A stretch of DNA of 64,000 nucleotides from Sva-07 sp963698435 (GTDB taxonomy: Bacteria > Actinomycetota > Acidimicrobiia > Acidimicrobiales > Ilumatobacteraceae), in NCBI GenBank assembly GCA_963698435.1, contig CAVOQV010000018.1, positions 1-64,000 on the forward strand. The letters run 5' to 3'. Both the position numbers and the translations under genes were made by a program. Below, one piece after another: positions 1 to 7,986 of this stretch; the first letter of the stretch is position 1, and each line of letters starts with the position of its first letter. The notes beneath the pieces were generated by a model. The model searched no databases. It was not told the DNA's origin and was given only the letters and a program-made list of their open reading frames with translations.

Positions 1-56
1 TGCGATCCGAGCTCGGCCTGGAACCCGACATCGACTGGGCCTTCGACGCCGGTTGA
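1..56 (+). CDS. C-terminal end of an unidentified protein (partial)
   Basis: The window opens inside a plus-strand reading frame that ends with TGA at 54-56. The last residues read RSELGLEPDIDWAFDAG. The frame has the expected strong third-position G/C. Too little is visible to name a family, and the start lies outside the window. It converges on the minus-strand vapC-like gene. Confidence 0.5.
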   Translation, partial: RSELGLEPDIDWAFDAG

Positions 57-92
57 CGGCGCCGCGGCGCCGAGCGCGAGGGCGGTGACGTC

Positions 93-494
93 TCAGACGC
101 CGATGACGGTGAGACCGATCGCTCGACCCGCTTGTGCCTGGCGGACGTCGAACGTGAGGAACGTCGTCGACGCCCCGGCTCGAACGGCTGAGCCCAGGTG
201 GAGCGCATCGAGCGACCGGCAGCCCGTGCGCTCCGCGATCGCCGCGGCTTCGTTGCAGGTGGTCGCGTCCAGCCCGACGAGCGCGAACGCGTCGAGATCG
301 ACGGCGAACTGGCGGCGGCTGTCGGTCCAGGAGTCTCCGTCGAGGAGTCGGGCGAGGTTTCGGCGGACCTCGATCTCGGTGATCCGGGAGGTGACGAGCA
401 CCGGATCGGTTGCCATCAGCTCGACGGCGACCGCCGAGTCGTGTTCGTCGACGTATCGCTTGAGCAACGCGCTCGAATCGACGTAGAGCGTCAC
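93..494 (-). CDS. vapC: PIN-domain ribonuclease toxin (VapC family)
   Basis: A 133-residue PIN-domain protein, the usual length for VapC toxins, which cleave tRNA or other RNA using a metal-binding acidic cluster. Visible acidic residues are D6 (LYVDSSALLKRY), E42 (ITEIEVRRNLARLL), D96 (SLDALHLGSA) and D116 (FLTFDVRQ), matching the family's four-acid pattern. The GTG start at 494 is chosen because it overlaps the antitoxin TGA in a GTGA junction, typical of translationally coupled vapBC pairs. The toxin frame is intact while the antitoxin frame in front of it is broken. Confidence 0.9.
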   Translation of the reverse strand: MTLYVDSSALLKRYVDEHDSAVAVELMATDPVLVTSRITEIEVRRNLARLLDGDSWTDSRRQFAVDLDAFALVGLDATTCNEAAAIAERTGCRSLDALHLGSAVRAGASTTFLTFDVRQAQAGRAIGLTVIGV

Positions 495-747
495 GACCGA
501 TCGGCGTCCAGGGTCTCGACGACCGACTGCGTCGAACGATGCCGTTCGGCGTGCCCGAGACCGGTTCGGCGAGCAGGTTCGATCCACCCTTCCGCGATGC
601 CTCGATCGACCGCCGACGACGGTGTCGTACGGAACGAGGCGTGCCACCGGCCTGCCCCGGTCGGTCACGACGATCGTCTCGCCCTCGCTCGACCCGTTGC
701 ACGTGCTCCGACAACTTCGCCTTGAGTTCCCTGATCCCCACGTCCAT
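491..747 (-). pseudogene. Phd/YefM-type antitoxin of vapC, frame broken twice
   Basis: Three consecutive frames together give a normal antitoxin of about 84 residues. The first reads MDVGIRELKAKLSEHVQRVE; the second continues GETIVVTDRGRPVARLVPYD; the third reads GIAEGWIEPARRTGLGHAER and ends at TGA overlapping the vapC GTG. The first shift is in a GGG run near 684, the second near 622; each looks like one extra base. MDVGIRELK and the TDRGRPVARL segment are typical of Phd/YefM DNA-binding antitoxins. Either the antitoxin is inactive or the sequence has two indels; coupling to an intact toxin favours the latter. Confidence 0.8.
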
Positions 748-836
748 GTGACCACAATAGCTCGCTCGATGTGACTACATCGCCGAGGATGTCGACCTGT
801 CCCCTCTGTGGAGATCACATCGCTGTCCAGGCTGTG

Positions 837-1154
837 TCAGCAGTCAGCGAGTGCGGCGAGTGCGTTGCAGATCCGGCTGCGGGCATCGTGCAGACGTCCG
901 ATGCGTCGTGTGAGCATCGAGACGGGCTGGGGGCCGAGGTTGTCGAACGATGCGGCGCACTCGACGTCGAGACCTTCATCCGTGCCGAGCACGATCTCGG
1001 TGGGGATCGACCGAATGGTGCGGGTGACCGGAGCGACGACGACCCGGTTGAGGTGTGCGGCGGCGAGGTCGCGACTGACGATCAGCACCGGCCGACGCTT
1101 GTCCTCGGCTTCGGCCCACCAGATGTCACCCTGACGGGGCCGAGGGGTCACCAC
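837..1154 (-). CDS. MazF/PemK-type endoribonuclease toxin
   Basis: A 105-residue protein with the MazF layout: an N-terminal GDIWWAE strand, the KRRPVLIVSRD motif at about residues 22-32, a VVVAPVTRTIRSIPTEI strand pair, and a C-terminal helix ending ALADC. MazF toxins are ribosome-independent, sequence-specific mRNA interferases. The GTG at 1154 (or the next GTG at 1151) is chosen because it overlaps the TGA of the upstream antitoxin. It is the toxin of the second toxin-antitoxin locus here and its frame is intact. Confidence 0.88.
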   Translation of the reverse strand: MVTPRPRQGDIWWAEAEDKRRPVLIVSRDLAAAHLNRVVVAPVTRTIRSIPTEIVLGTDEGLDVECAASFDNLGPQPVSMLTRRIGRLHDARSRICNALAALADC

Positions 1155-1395
1155 GGCTCGTCGGCGATCATCGCTCGGGCGTTCGCCTCGGCGGCGGCGA
1201 GTTCCTCGGCGGTCTCGGGGGTCCGCTGGTACCCGGCGACGATCTCGTTGCCGATCGCTTGTCGTCGTCGCTCCTCGATCAGCCGGAGCACCCGGCGCGC
1301 ACGACGTCGGAGCGAGATGCGAAGTCGCCCGCGTCGACGAGCGCATCGATGGCTGCGGCGGTCTCGTCGTCGATGCGGGTCACCAGCTGCGGCAC
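1148..1395 (-). pseudogene. Ribbon-helix-helix antitoxin of the MazF toxin, frameshifted
   Basis: The N-terminal frame begins VPQLVTRIDDETAAAIDALV and runs through a CopG/ParD-like ribbon-helix-helix, but stops early after DVVRAGCSG. One base later the conserved frame resumes as RVLRLIEERRRQAIGNEIVA and runs to a TGA overlapping the mazF-like GTG. A single missing C near 1290 explains it. Starts could be GTG at 1395 or ATG at 1419. A TATGCT hexamer sits 6 bases before the GTG, so the mRNA may be leaderless. Whether the break is biological or a sequencing indel cannot be told from the sequence. Confidence 0.75.
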
Positions 1396-1419
1396 GAGAT
1401 CAGCATAACAAGACGTCAT

Positions 1420-1901
1420 GCAATACGGTGATGCAGGGTGGCGGGTGTCCGATCCGTGGCGGTTGGGCGGATGCGCTCGATGCGGTGGCCGCGAAGTCGA
1501 GTGCGGCCAGCGATGAGGCGATCGACGTGGACGCCTCGGCGTCGACTCGCCCCCTGGAGTTCCTCCCACTGCTCGATGGGGATGTCGGCGCTGATGCCAT
1601 CATCATCCCGGGCGGGATCGGCCCGGGAAGAAGGGGATCGGCCGGTGATGGTCGGCGCACGGCGACTCCGATCGTGACGTGACGGGGTGCGAGGAGGGAG
1701 TCGGTCGTGCCGAGTCGCGCGACGGCGTGTCACAGGGTTCGAGCGCCGCGGCCTGGCGACGCCGTCCGACGGAGGAACCGATCGAGCAGCGATAGCGTCA
1801 CTCCGTGGCGCGACCGCCTCGGCCACGGGTGAACGGCGCGACTGGGCCCGAGCACTGCGACGAGGACGGAACCGGCGAGCACGCTCGTTGTCAGGCCGAT
1901 G
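1420..1901. other. 482-bp stretch without a supportable gene
   Basis: Open frames cross this stretch on both strands, but none shows a recognisable fold, ribosome binding site or consistent codon bias. It contains the 14-base sequence cgtgtcacagggtt at 1726-1739, which recurs exactly at 4998-5011. It may hold eroded gene fragments. Confidence 0.5.
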
Positions 1902-3021
1902 TCACCGCCAGGAGTGTGGCTGGCCGGTGGTCCCAGCGGCGCGGGCGGCGGTGAAGGGACTCGTGCCGGCCGGGCGAAGGCCGAGCGCTTCGTCTGCCAG
2001 GTCGGCGAGACGTTCACCGATCGCCGGGGTGAACTTGAAGCCGTGACCACCGAAGCCGACGCCGACCACGATGGGGCCGTCGCGATCGAGCACGAAGTCG
2101 TCGGTGGCGCTCGACGCGTACAGGCACACGGTGCTCCGCAACGCCGTGGGTTCGACGCCGGGCAGCCACTCGCGGGCGTACTCCTCGAGCGCCTCGACGG
2201 CGCCGGGAACCTGCGACGGGCGATCGTCCGGATCGATCTCCGGCCCGACGCCGTGCAGGCCGGCCTTGACGAGCCCGTCCGGAGTGCCGAGCCCGTATGC
2301 CAACGTGTCACCGCGCTGGATGAAGCTCGGCCACGGCCCGCGAGTCGGTCGGAAGAACGCCACCGTCTCCGCGGTCACCGTGATGGGCGGCACCAACGTG
2401 GCAGCGACGTCCGGTTCCAGCAGCTCGCTCGACCAGCCTGCGGCGGCGACCACGGCGACGCGGGCCGTCACGACGTCGCCTCCGACGGTCACCGCCACTC
2501 CGGAGCCCGTCCGCCGGACCGCGCTCACCGGTGCTTCGAAGCGAATCTCCGCGCCGGCATCGACCGCTTGGTCCCAGCAGGCCTCGAGTGTGAGATCTGA
2601 GCGCACCCGGCCGCCGTCGGGCTGGTGGAGCACCGGCCCGTCGAATCGCACTCCTGGCCATCGCGCCGCTGCTTCCTGCGGCGTCATCATCTCGGTGCGC
2701 ACTCCCTCCGCAGCACACGCCGATTCCACCGCAGCGAGTTCGGCGTCGTCGCCGTGATCGACGACCCCGGTCGCGTCGAGCAGGGGTTGCCCGGCACCCG
2801 CCTGCAGCAGATGCCAGCCGGCCAAGCGATTCCTGTGCGAGGGTCACGTAGGCCGGGTCGGTGTACCCGAATCGGAAGATGCGTTCCGCCCCGTGCGACG
2901 AGCCGCGATCGTGACCCCGAGCGAAGCGGTCGACGAGCAACACCGACCTGCCTCTGCGAGCCAGTGCCCACGTGGTGGCCGCCCCGGCCATTCCCGCACC
3001 GATCACGACGACATCAGGCAT
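1902..3021 (-). pseudogene. Sarcosine oxidase / N-methyltryptophan oxidase-like FAD amine oxidase, one frameshift
   Basis: The joined protein would be about 372 residues, the normal size of monomeric sarcosine oxidases, which demethylate N-methyl amino acids with release of formaldehyde and peroxide. The N-terminus has the FAD dinucleotide motif VVVIGAGMAGAATTWALARR and the family sequence SSHGAERIFRFGY. The C-terminal part carries STVCLYASSATDDFVLDRD, where the Cys corresponds to the covalent FAD attachment site, and GFGGHGFKFTP. One extra T near 2828 splits the gene: the frame reads ESLGRL instead of ESLAGWHLL. It follows the DUF2804 gene on the same strand and may be co-transcribed with it. 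Confidence 0.82.
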
Positions 3022-3122
3022 CACGACAGTCTGCACGCACGGCAGGGTGTGCCCGGCGATCTCGGTGATCAGTCCGGATGCCGCACGCCGAGTGGCGATG
3101 TCGGCGCGGCGACGCGCATCGG

Positions 3123-4139
3123 TCACCAGCGGTTGCGGGCCTCCTCGGCGAAGCCGTCGATCCCCTCGAGCGTCGCAGGCACACCATCGTCGCCGCAGAC
3201 GGTGCCGGCCCAGGTGCCGAAACACTGGTGCACCTCCATCTTCAGCGCCTTGAGGTCGGTCGAGTCGTATCGGTCGAAGAACGGCGTGAGTTCGACGTCG
3301 ACCTGCGTCGACCCTGGAGTGCGCACCCGCCAGGGTCGCATCGGCTCGTCCCAGTCGTACGTCCACTCGAGTTCCTCGTGGATCTTGGTGAGCCGCCCGT
3401 CGATGCACAGCGCGTTCTCCGTGTAGCCGGTGCCTTCGGTCCACTTGCCACCGAACTGGAGTCCGATCGTTCGACCGTCGCCCGCCACACCCGACGCCGC
3501 CGCCCAGTTCCACCGGTTCGAGTACGGCCAGACTCCGCGACCCAGATCCTGTACCCCCCACGCCGGCGTGTCGCCGATCTCCCAGCTCCGCTCGCCCACG
3601 CGGATCGATCCCGACGCGGGCCGCGTGTTCTGCTTCGACGTGAACTGGAAGCGCCGGTCGCTCCACGGGATCACGACGTTGAGTGACTCGTGACCCGGCG
3701 GCTTCGCCACGGAGATGTCGACATCGATCGCACCGAGCCGAGATGACGGCGCCGATGCCCTGAGCCGGGTGGCGTCGGAGCGCTCCTCGATCGCGAGCTC
3801 GAACCCGTTCCGAGACGCGGCGACCGTCCCCGTACACACCTGCTCGGGAAGCGAGAAGCCCCGGCCGAACGGCACGAGCGTCCCGGCGTCGGCTTGCGCC
3901 CAGTCGGTGCGGTCGAGGATCCACACGCTCGACAGCCCGGCGTAGTCGATGTCGGCGTACACGAACGACACGATGACGTCAGGGGCGATCACACACCAGT
4001 AGTCCCAACGCTTCTTGCGCCCGTACGCCCGGCTCAGATTCGCTCGGAGTGCAGGCTGACGTGACCAGCCGCGAGCGTCGGGATTCAGGCGCCCACGCTG
4101 ATCACACAGATCGACCGGCCCGCAGATCTCTCGCTCCAT
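3123..4139 (-). CDS. DUF2804 family protein
   Basis: A 338-residue intact protein starting at ATG 4139. It matches my knowledge of DUF2804, a beta-rich family near 330-350 residues of unknown biochemical role: CGPVDLCDQRGRLNPDARGW at the N-terminus, KKRWDYWCVI, NRWNWAAASG, and GLQFGGKWTEGTGYTENA with a nearby CIDGRLTKI. No signal peptide or membrane segment is seen. Its TGG-TGA end overlaps a GTG that could be a long alternative start for the downstream oxidase. Confidence 0.8.
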   Translation of the reverse strand: MEREICGPVDLCDQRGRLNPDARGWSRQPALRANLSRAYGRKKRWDYWCVIAPDVIVSFVYADIDYAGLSSVWILDRTDWAQADAGTLVPFGRGFSLPEQVCTGTVAASRNGFELAIEERSDATRLRASAPSSRLGAIDVDISVAKPPGHESLNVVIPWSDRRFQFTSKQNTRPASGSIRVGERSWEIGDTPAWGVQDLGRGVWPYSNRWNWAAASGVAGDGRTIGLQFGGKWTEGTGYTENALCIDGRLTKIHEELEWTYDWDEPMRPWRVRTPGSTQVDVELTPFFDRYDSTDLKALKMEVHQCFGTWAGTVCGDDGVPATLEGIDGFAEEARNRW

Positions 4140-4270
4140 GGCGCCATCTTCACATGGGGGTGATGGCCACGCCGGTCGTCGTGGCGCGGACCCTGCGGGC
4201 CCGCTGCAGCGCGGCCGTCTCGCTGGCAAGAGACACGCGATGGTTCACGGAACGTCTCGTGGTCGAGACC

Positions 4271-4597
4271 TCATCGGCAGTCGGCTGCGACTGCGAGCGC
4301 AGCGCAGATCTCCCGCATGCGTGCGTCGCTGAGGCGACCGAGGCGTTCGACGAGCAGGCCGACCGAAACGGACTCGACCGAGTCGAGGTTGACGGCGCTC
4401 TGGCGTGGCACCGGGTCGTCTCCGGGTTCGAGCACGACTTCGCTCGCCAAGCCGCGGATGGTGGTCGTGCACGGTGCGATGAGCACCCGGCGCAGCCGCG
4501 GAATGGCCGCATCACGCGAGAGCACCACGACAGGCCGACGGCCGATCTCGGGTGGTTCGCACCACCAGAGCTCACCTCGGAGGGGCAGATCATTCAT
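4271..4597 (-). CDS. MazF/PemK-type endoribonuclease toxin
   Basis: A second MazF-fold protein (108 residues) starting MNDLPLRGELWWCEPPE, with the RRPVVVLSRDAAIP motif at about residues 21-34 and VLIAPCTTTIRGLASEVVL following. Its ATG overlaps the antitoxin TGA in an ATGA junction. Both members of this pair are intact, unlike the other two toxin-antitoxin loci within 4 kb. It is clearly diverged from the MazF at 837-1154, so the two are not a recent duplication. Confidence 0.9.
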   Translation of the reverse strand: MNDLPLRGELWWCEPPEIGRRPVVVLSRDAAIPRLRRVLIAPCTTTIRGLASEVVLEPGDDPVPRQSAVNLDSVESVSVGLLVERLGRLSDARMREICAALAVAADCR

Positions 4598-4830
4598 CGG
4601 CCGGCGGCTTCGCGGAACGACGCCAGATCTCCCCATTCGTCGGGTTCGTCGAGTGGATGCTCGGCATAGGCGGTCGCGTAGGCGGCATCGATCTCAGCGG
4701 CGCGATCGCGGGCGAGCAGTGCGGTCAGCGCCTCGTCGATGAGTTCTGCGTCGGTGATCGGAGCGCGTGACCGTCGTGCGTTGTCGAGGAGCGCCGCGTC
4801 GACCGTGGTGCTGATCCGTGCCCGAGCCAT
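4594..4830 (-). CDS. Antitoxin of the MazF toxin (ribbon-helix-helix type)
   Basis: A 78-residue protein starting MARARISTTVDAALLDNARR, which looks like the strand and first helix of a ribbon-helix-helix DNA-binding antitoxin. The acidic C-terminus (LDEPDEWGDLASF) is typical of the toxin-neutralising tail of MazE-like partners. It precedes and overlaps the toxin by 4 bases, the usual antitoxin-first order. Autoregulation by the complex is expected from the family, but I see no clear operator. Confidence 0.82.
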   Translation of the reverse strand: MARARISTTVDAALLDNARRSRAPITDAELIDEALTALLARDRAAEIDAAYATAYAEHPLDEPDEWGDLASFREAAGR

Positions 4831-5017
4831 GCCACGATCATGCCATCGTCGCCCCACGAGGGCAACGGTGCGTCCTGCATCGTCCGGCGGGCCTGCTGCA
4901 TCCATGGTCACTCCTGTGTTGTGGCAACGGTGGGTGACGTCGACCTGATCGGCGACGTCGACGAGGAGGAAGTCGGTCACAGCAGCATGCGCACGTCCGT
5001 GTCACAGGGTTGGCCGA

Positions 5018-5166
5018 CCGCACGCTTCACGCGCGCCGAGGACCACGTTGCGTGCCGCTGTGGTCGTCTTGCCCCGACGCTCGCGGCCCGCGATCGACGG
5101 CGCCGGCAGTTCGGCGAACAGCTGCTCGATCACGGGTTCAATGAGCCGCGGCAGGTAGGAGACCAT
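5018..5166 (-). pseudogene. N-terminal stub of a DUF4143-type AAA ATPase
   Basis: Minus-strand translation from ATG 5166 begins MVSYLPRLIEPVIEQLFAEL and continues SIAGRERRGKTTTAARNVV, which resembles the start of DUF4143/AAA_14 ATPases (YxPR..., then a Walker A GxxxxGKTxTA). It stops after about 45 residues. The rest of the ATPase and the DUF4143 domain are absent, and the next recognisable gene is the mazE-like antitoxin. I read it as a decayed remnant; the Walker A lacks its usual glycines. Confidence 0.45.
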
Positions 5167-5572
5167 TGAGAACGACCCACCCGTTTCACACGTCGTGAGA
5201 TACCCAGTTCACACATCCGAGCTCACCCGCCTCACACGCGAACGCCGGTCGGGTGCAACGCCCAGCCAGATGCGGTCGGCAGCAGCAACACGCGTCCGCC
5301 GACCGGGGTGGTGGTGCGGCGGCAGTTCCCCGGATGACGTGCCACGCGTCCGCGGACGCGTCGGCTCGTACGACAACACAGCGGCGTGAAAGAAGGTGCT
5401 CAGCGGCTCGACAGCACCGGGCTGGATCTCGCTGGGGCGAGATCCAGCCTACTGAGGGGGTCTGACAGGGTTCCGAAAGCGTGGCCGCGGCGCGCGTCTG
5501 CGGGCGCGTCGTGGAGCGACACGCGTGCGGGAGGTCCCAACTCGTCGCGGTCGTCGGTGCCGGTTGCGGCAG
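5167..5572. other. 406-bp stretch without a supportable gene
   Basis: No frame here looks like a real protein. It holds a perfect 13-bp hairpin at 5420-5449 and the sequence gacagggttc at 5464, related to the repeated 14-mer found at 1726 and 4998. Composition is less regular than in neighbouring genes. Confidence 0.5.
5420..5449. terminator. Perfect 13-bp hairpin, terminator-like
   Basis: The arms ggctggatctcgc and gcgagatccagcc pair perfectly around a TGGG loop. No T-run follows on either strand, so it may be a rho-independent-like stop typical of high-GC bacteria or a repeat-derived palindrome. Confidence 0.5.
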
Positions 5573-5741
5573 GATGAGGGGATGGACAGCAGGGCGCCCG
5601 ACGACGAGTCGCGATGAACCGGTCGAGTCGCTGGCCGAGTTCTTCGAGCGGATCGAGAAGGAGGGCGGCCTGATGCTGGACGAGGAGGACCATCGGCTGA
5701 TCGTCGAGACGATCAGGATGGATCGTGAACATGGCCACTGA
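5573..5741 (+). CDS. Small acidic protein upstream of a GIY-YIG remnant
   Basis: A short frame starting at ATG 5573 (MRGWTAGRPTTSRDEPVESL) and ending SLAEFFERIEKEGGLMLDEEDHRLI... The part from VESLAEFFERI onward looks like a compact helical acidic protein, as often found as the first gene of a coupled pair. It overlaps the next gene's ATG (5731). The true start is uncertain because a second ATG at 5582 lies in a different frame that closes at once; a small indel is possible. Function unknown. Confidence 0.45.
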
Positions 5742-5943
5742 CCCGCGCGAGCCTCCTGCGCCGCTCGGTGCGTCGATCCACATCTTCCTGGCGAACGGCG
5801 TAGCGGACGGGGTGTGGGTCGTGGAGAAGAGCAACTGGACGGGCAAGGCGCTCATGGCGCCTCGGACGCGGTACAAGGAGCTGCGGGCTCGTGCCGACCT
5901 CGATGGACCGGGTGGCGTGCTGCTTGACGTGGCGGAGGCATGA
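5731..5943 (+). pseudogene. GIY-YIG nuclease family protein, truncated after its N-terminal segment
   Basis: The 70-residue frame reads SIHIFLANGVADGVWVVEKS then NWTGKALMAPRTRYKELRAR. This matches the lead-in of GIY-YIG family proteins in which the same segment precedes a GVYVLVGP catalytic strand. Here the frame gives GPGGVLLDVAEA and stops, so the GIY-YIG core, including the catalytic tyrosines, arginine and glutamate, is missing. The following 120 bp does not restore it in any frame. It looks like a truncated accessory gene. Confidence 0.55.
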
Positions 5944-6068
5944 GCTTCGCTCCCACCGGTTCGCATCGGCCAGTTCGCGCGGTGACTTGATCTGGAGCAT
6001 TGCTTGGCCGAGTGCAGACTCCGTTGCCGGGTGGGCGCCGAGGTGTCCGCTCGATCGGCGCTGATGCG

Positions 6069-6953
6069 TCAGCCGACCAGGTAGCGGTCTGCGAACGCCT
6101 CGACCCAGGGCGCATCGCAGGTCTCGTGAAGTGCGGCGACCGTCGATTCGAGTGTGAGTCGTTGGAACGTGTGGGTGTCGGTGAGGCAGTCGGCGTAGGC
6201 GGAGGACACGTTCTCGCACCGCTCGTTGCCGGCTGGATACAGGAACACGAAGAGTCCGTCGTCGTAGCCGTCGGTGGCCTGCAGCATCGACAGTGCGAGC
6301 AGATGATCGAGCCAGATCTGCTGGAGCGGCGGTGTGCAGAGCGCCGGCAGATGTTCGTCGTCGAACACCTTCGAGCGTGAGGCCACCTCGTCGTAGCGCT
6401 CCTTGTGGGTGGCGGCCTTCACCCGAAGGTTCTCGTGGTACTTCACCTCGATACCGATGAAGCCGGACCCGCCGGTCGGGGTCGTGGTGAAGATCGCAAC
6501 ATCGAACGCCGACCGGTTCCCGAGGTAGGTGGGGTCGCCCCGGCCTGGCGACCATTCGAACTCGATGCCGGTCACCGTCTCCACCCGCGTGGGCCACAGA
6601 CGTCGGCAGAGCGCGGTGGCTGCGTCGAGGTCGACCTTCAGTTCGCCGAACAGGTTGAAGCACAATGGCTGGCTCGACAGGAGATCCTCGAAGATCCGCG
6701 GCTCGCCGTAGAGCTTGTCCTGGCCGTGATCCGCCTCGATCACCTCTTTCCTGACCACCTCTCGGATCGTCGGCGTCAGATAGTTGGCGAGCTCGTCGCG
6801 AGCGAACGGCATGGCGAGCCGCGACCCGAGGGGTCGTCCGTCGTGTTCCCCGATGGGGAGCCCCTGGTTCTCCCGCCATCGTGACTGGTGCGCTCGCAGC
6901 GTCCGTTGGAACGTCGAATCCGACGCCACCGGCAATCCGTCTGGACCCGTCAT
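6069..6953 (-). CDS. PD-(D/E)XK nuclease-like protein
   Basis: A 294-residue protein with a restriction-endonuclease-fold signature: D151 in RSAFDVAIFTTT and E169-V-K171 in GFIGIEVKYHEN, spaced as in D-Xn-EXK catalytic cores. E85 in GEPRIFEDLLSSQ may be the upstream acid. It resembles the PGN_0703-type family of orphan nucleases that bind or cut DNA; this family name is from memory. No methyltransferase partner is visible. It sits in the accessory region between a truncated GIY-YIG gene and a small ORF. The ATG at 6953 is chosen; longer upstream extension has no conserved content. Confidence 0.7.
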   Translation of the reverse strand: MTGPDGLPVASDSTFQRTLRAHQSRWRENQGLPIGEHDGRPLGSRLAMPFARDELANYLTPTIREVVRKEVIEADHGQDKLYGEPRIFEDLLSSQPLCFNLFGELKVDLDAATALCRRLWPTRVETVTGIEFEWSPGRGDPTYLGNRSAFDVAIFTTTPTGGSGFIGIEVKYHENLRVKAATHKERYDEVASRSKVFDDEHLPALCTPPLQQIWLDHLLALSMLQATDGYDDGLFVFLYPAGNERCENVSSAYADCLTDTHTFQRLTLESTVAALHETCDAPWVEAFADRYLVG

Positions 6954-7067
6954 GAGCACCTCCGTCTCGTCGATCTCATACGGTAGGTCAGCGTGGCGGA
7001 GATCTCGTATTCCCCGAAGCGTCACGTTGGCTTCAGCTGTGAGGTGGTCTCGGCGGGCGGACGGTCG

Positions 7068-7319
7068 ATGAGGATCACCCGGCAGGAACTGGATGGCGAT
7101 TGTGCCGTCGAGGGCGATGACTCGCTGGTCACCAATGCAAGCTTGGTGATCCGGCTCGATGCCTACGCAGAGAGTGAGTTGGCGTTCCGCCGCGCCCGAC
7201 AGGAGAACCGCAAGGCTGCTCTGCGCAAGAGCACCGACCTGCATCGCAAGGTCGTGCTGGATCTCGCCGACCTCATCGACGACGTCGGCCTCCGCCTCGT
7301 CCTCGACCTCGTCGCCTGA
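7068..7319 (+). CDS. Hypothetical small helical protein
   Basis: An 83-residue frame, MRITRQELDGDCAVEGDDSL to DDVGLRLVLDLVA, possibly starting earlier at 6993. Codon third positions become strongly G/C in the second half, which supports coding, and the C-terminal 50 residues look like charged helices (AESELAFRRARQENRKAALR). I recognise no family. It lies divergent from the PD-(D/E)XK nuclease gene. Confidence 0.4.
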   Translation: MRITRQELDGDCAVEGDDSLVTNASLVIRLDAYAESELAFRRARQENRKAALRKSTDLHRKVVLDLADLIDDVGLRLVLDLVA

Positions 7320-7481
7320 ATCGGTGCAACGTCGAGGGGCCGTGTTACCGGAATGAGCAGAACGCGGCCGATGTCTCTGTATCGGAAAGCCACTTCCCAT
7401 CTCATCTGATCGGCTAGAAAGGTGCCGCTCAACAGGCCGCCGCATGGGGTGGCGACCGACCAAGAGAAGTGGAGCGCACTC

Positions 7482-7919
7482 ATGTCCACCACGCAGGTTC
7501 CCACCCGACGGCCCGGTGTCGTCTCGTTCATCGGCGTCATCATGTACATCCAGGGATTCTTGGCTGCCGTTGCGGCGGTCGCCATGTTGATCTGGCGCAA
7601 CGACATCCTCGACTACCTCGAGAAGGAGGGTTCGCCTGTTTCCGATGGAGCCTTCACCGGCACGATCATCGGCGAGGCAGTGATCGCGGTCCTGCTGATC
7701 ATCGTGGCCAACGGCATCATGCGAGGCAGCAGCGGCATGCGCCTCCTGGTCGCGATCGTGCAGGCGCTGTCGATGGCGTCGGCTGTCTTCATCCTGGTCG
7801 CTCACCACACGGGCGGCCTGGTGTATCAGGCGGTGTTCTCGCTGTTCCTCGGCGTCTTCGTGCTCTGGGCGCTGTATGGCCACGACGAATCGGATCGCTT
7901 CTTCGAGACCAACGGCTGA
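7482..7919 (+). CDS. Small integral membrane protein with four membrane segments
   Basis: A 145-residue protein with a short N-terminal tail and four hydrophobic segments: about residues 12-36 (VVSFIGVIMYIQGFLAAVAA), 60-82, 86-105 and 112-132, ending in a charged DESDRFFETNG tail. The pattern resembles small DUF membrane proteins common in actinobacteria; I cannot assign a family. The ATG at 7482 has no strong Shine-Dalgarno sequence. It converges with the broken flavin monooxygenase gene. Confidence 0.75.
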   Translation: MSTTQVPTRRPGVVSFIGVIMYIQGFLAAVAAVAMLIWRNDILDYLEKEGSPVSDGAFTGTIIGEAVIAVLLIIVANGIMRGSSGMRLLVAIVQALSMASAVFILVAHHTGGLVYQAVFSLFLGVFVLWALYGHDESDRFFETNG

Positions 7920-7986
7920 CGACGTCGGTCGGGGCCGACAAGTCAGATCGGAGAGCATGTCCGACGTCGACGGGTGCAGCGATCGA

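Noticed and set aside
1416..1826. 136-codon minus-strand frame upstream of the MazF antitoxin
   Set aside because: It has a faint antitoxin-like stretch (ISADIPIEQWEELQG) but overlaps the real antitoxin's promoter, is Arg/Pro-rich and has no consistent codon bias.
5944..6068. Minus-strand peptide ESALGQAMLQIKSPRELADA as a gene fragment
   Set aside because: It looks protein-like, but it is short, has no start or partner, and I recognise no family; not enough to call.
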